Below are positions 62,698-64,000 of a stretch of DNA of 64,000 bases, in pieces. Every line of letters begins with the position of its first letter. Position 1 is the stretch's first letter. The translations under genes and the position numbers were made by a program. The notes below the pieces were generated by a model that was not told the origin of the DNA, ran no database searches, and saw nothing but the letters and a program-made list of their open reading frames with translations. The DNA is from Atrichornis clamosus (lineage: Eukaryota > Chordata > Aves > Passeriformes > Menuridae): the NCBI GenBank assembly GCA_013400975.1, contig WBMZ01002687.1, positions 146,125 through 210,124 on the forward strand. Direction: 5' to 3'.

Positions 62698-64000
62698 CTA
62701 ACAGGAAAAACAAGTGCATTCAAAATAAAAGTCATGGCTTTCACCTTTAACTTAATTCAAAACATTAAGGAAAGGTCAAAATTTCATTGTGCTTTTCATT
62801 AAATAAAAAACAGTTCTTTATAAACATAGAATTTTCTAGAGATCTTTGAGAGTCTTCTCTTTGTGCAAAAATATTAAATCTTCAAATACAGAGTCCACAA
62901 GATGTGGGCAAAATTGAGACATTCAAAATTTATATTGTAAAAGCTCATTTTGAAATTATTATAACCCTTATTTTTAAATGTTTCTACTGTAAAAAAAAAG
63001 TTTTTCTGATTTAAATTACTTTTTAATTAATTTCTAAATAATTACATTAAAATATCAATGCCATAAGTCAGTCAACGACAGATGATTGAACTCTGCAAGC
63101 AACAAAATAATTTTATAATTAATTCAAACTACTAAATCTACCATTTAAACATGCAAGTATTATTTAAATACTTTACTATTACCACAAATGTTAATTTCAT
63201 CTGTTCCTCTTTCAATTAATTTTTATTGAACTTTAAGACAAATACATATTTATTAGACCCCCTACATTCCATCCCTTAGGAGAAAAACTAATCCCAGGCA
63301 AACACTATTTAGAGATCATGCTGTCTCTAGATCTGGAGACTTATTGTTTCCACTTTTCCTGAGTACATTCAGATTACACTTTCATTCTCTATCCACCCTA
63401 GTTCCAAAATACTTTTTCCTCAACCATTTTTCTTACTAGTAAAACAAGTGGTTAGGCAAGCAGTAATCATAAGACTTAACAATAATATGATGACTGTATT
63501 CTTAAATTGTATTTTAACATTCTTGTTTATCTTTCCTTGTTTTTTTGCTTTTAAAGAGTCCTTTTTTCAAATTATTAAAATAATTTACATCATTCTAGGG
63601 CACATCTTACTATCAGTTTCAGTGATATAAATTTAGCAATTCCAGATACATTAACTATACTGATCTGACTGTGCTCCAGGAATATTCAAGTGCATAAAAT
63701 TTATGAGCAATATGAGAAACTGCAATTAGCATTTATGTTGTCGGTTTTCTAATTCTACAGTGCAGTGCTTGCTTATTGCTTCTAATAAAGCATATTAGCA
63801 GGGGAGCAGGAATTCACTAAGGTTCTATAGACTACTACCAATGTAGCTGTGAAAATACTTTGACAACGTCTTTTTAAGCTTTCAGGGTTTTGTTCATGTA
63901 GTAAAATAATATAATCCAGAGTATTTCATTCCTCTCATTGAAGGACTTTGCATTAACAAGTGCATATAGATTTTTAGAACTTAAATATATATATATATAT
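62698..64000 (-). other. RYR2: RYR2 intron, partial (runs off the right edge)
   Basis: AT-rich intron. I looked for the preceding exon (wording around KYQMWKLGVVFTDN) and found none, so it lies beyond 64000. The window ends in an (AT)n run from 63985. No repeat family was recognised. Confidence 0.85.
63985..64000 (+). repeat. (AT)n microsatellite at the window edge
   Basis: At least eight AT units; it may continue past the edge. Confidence 0.9.

Noticed and set aside
62698..64000. A further RYR2 exon between 62.7 kb and the edge
   Set aside because: No segment on the minus strand encodes the expected preceding residues; the stretch is intron.

Overview
This is an AT-rich vertebrate nuclear window, almost certainly from a bird. 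Two things support that: several decayed CR1 LINE 3' ends of the avian type (AATCATAGAATCA-like termini), and one LTR whose R/U5 wording resembles a common avian endogenous-retrovirus LTR family. There are no prokaryotic features: no operons, Shine-Dalgarno sites, IS elements or CRISPR.

The one gene I can identify is the 3' end of RYR2, the cardiac ryanodine receptor, on the minus strand between about 51.65 kb and the right edge. Seven consecutive exons are present: 62697-62551, 61459-61325, 59029-58873, 57060-56996, 56231-56131, 54647-54596 and 52934-52839 (stop TAA at 52841-52839). All have AG/GT borders and compatible phases. Together they encode the last 250 residues of the channel: S3/S4, S5, the luminal loop, the pore helix with the GGGIGDE filter, S6, and the zinc-binding C-terminal domain. 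The C-terminal wording (ending in QYEDQLN) separates it from RYR1 and RYR3. A 3' UTR of roughly 0.9-1.2 kb follows, with two candidate AATAAA signals. Upstream exons lie beyond 64000.

The left 51 kb (1 to about 51.6 kb) looks like intergenic DNA downstream of RYR2. I found no exon of a recognisable gene. In mammals the next genes are ZP4 and CHRM3; neither is seen here. This stretch holds CR1 relics (4.8, 8.7, 23.4, 44.4 and 47.4 kb), an LTR (about 14.55-14.99 kb), a possible tRNA-derived SINE relic (22.4 kb), short tandem duplications, microsatellites, two G-quadruplex-type tracts (3.0 and 7.7 kb) and several GC-richer islands. Two further CR1 copies lie in RYR2 introns (53.5 and 60.2-60.5 kb).

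I see no clear novel system. The best leads are a 64-nt hairpin at 48032-48095, fully paired on the plus strand apart from one 2x2 internal loop, and an exon-like, coding-biased 216-bp segment at 32074-32289. A few small ORFs are longer or more coding-like than their AT-rich surroundings would suggest.
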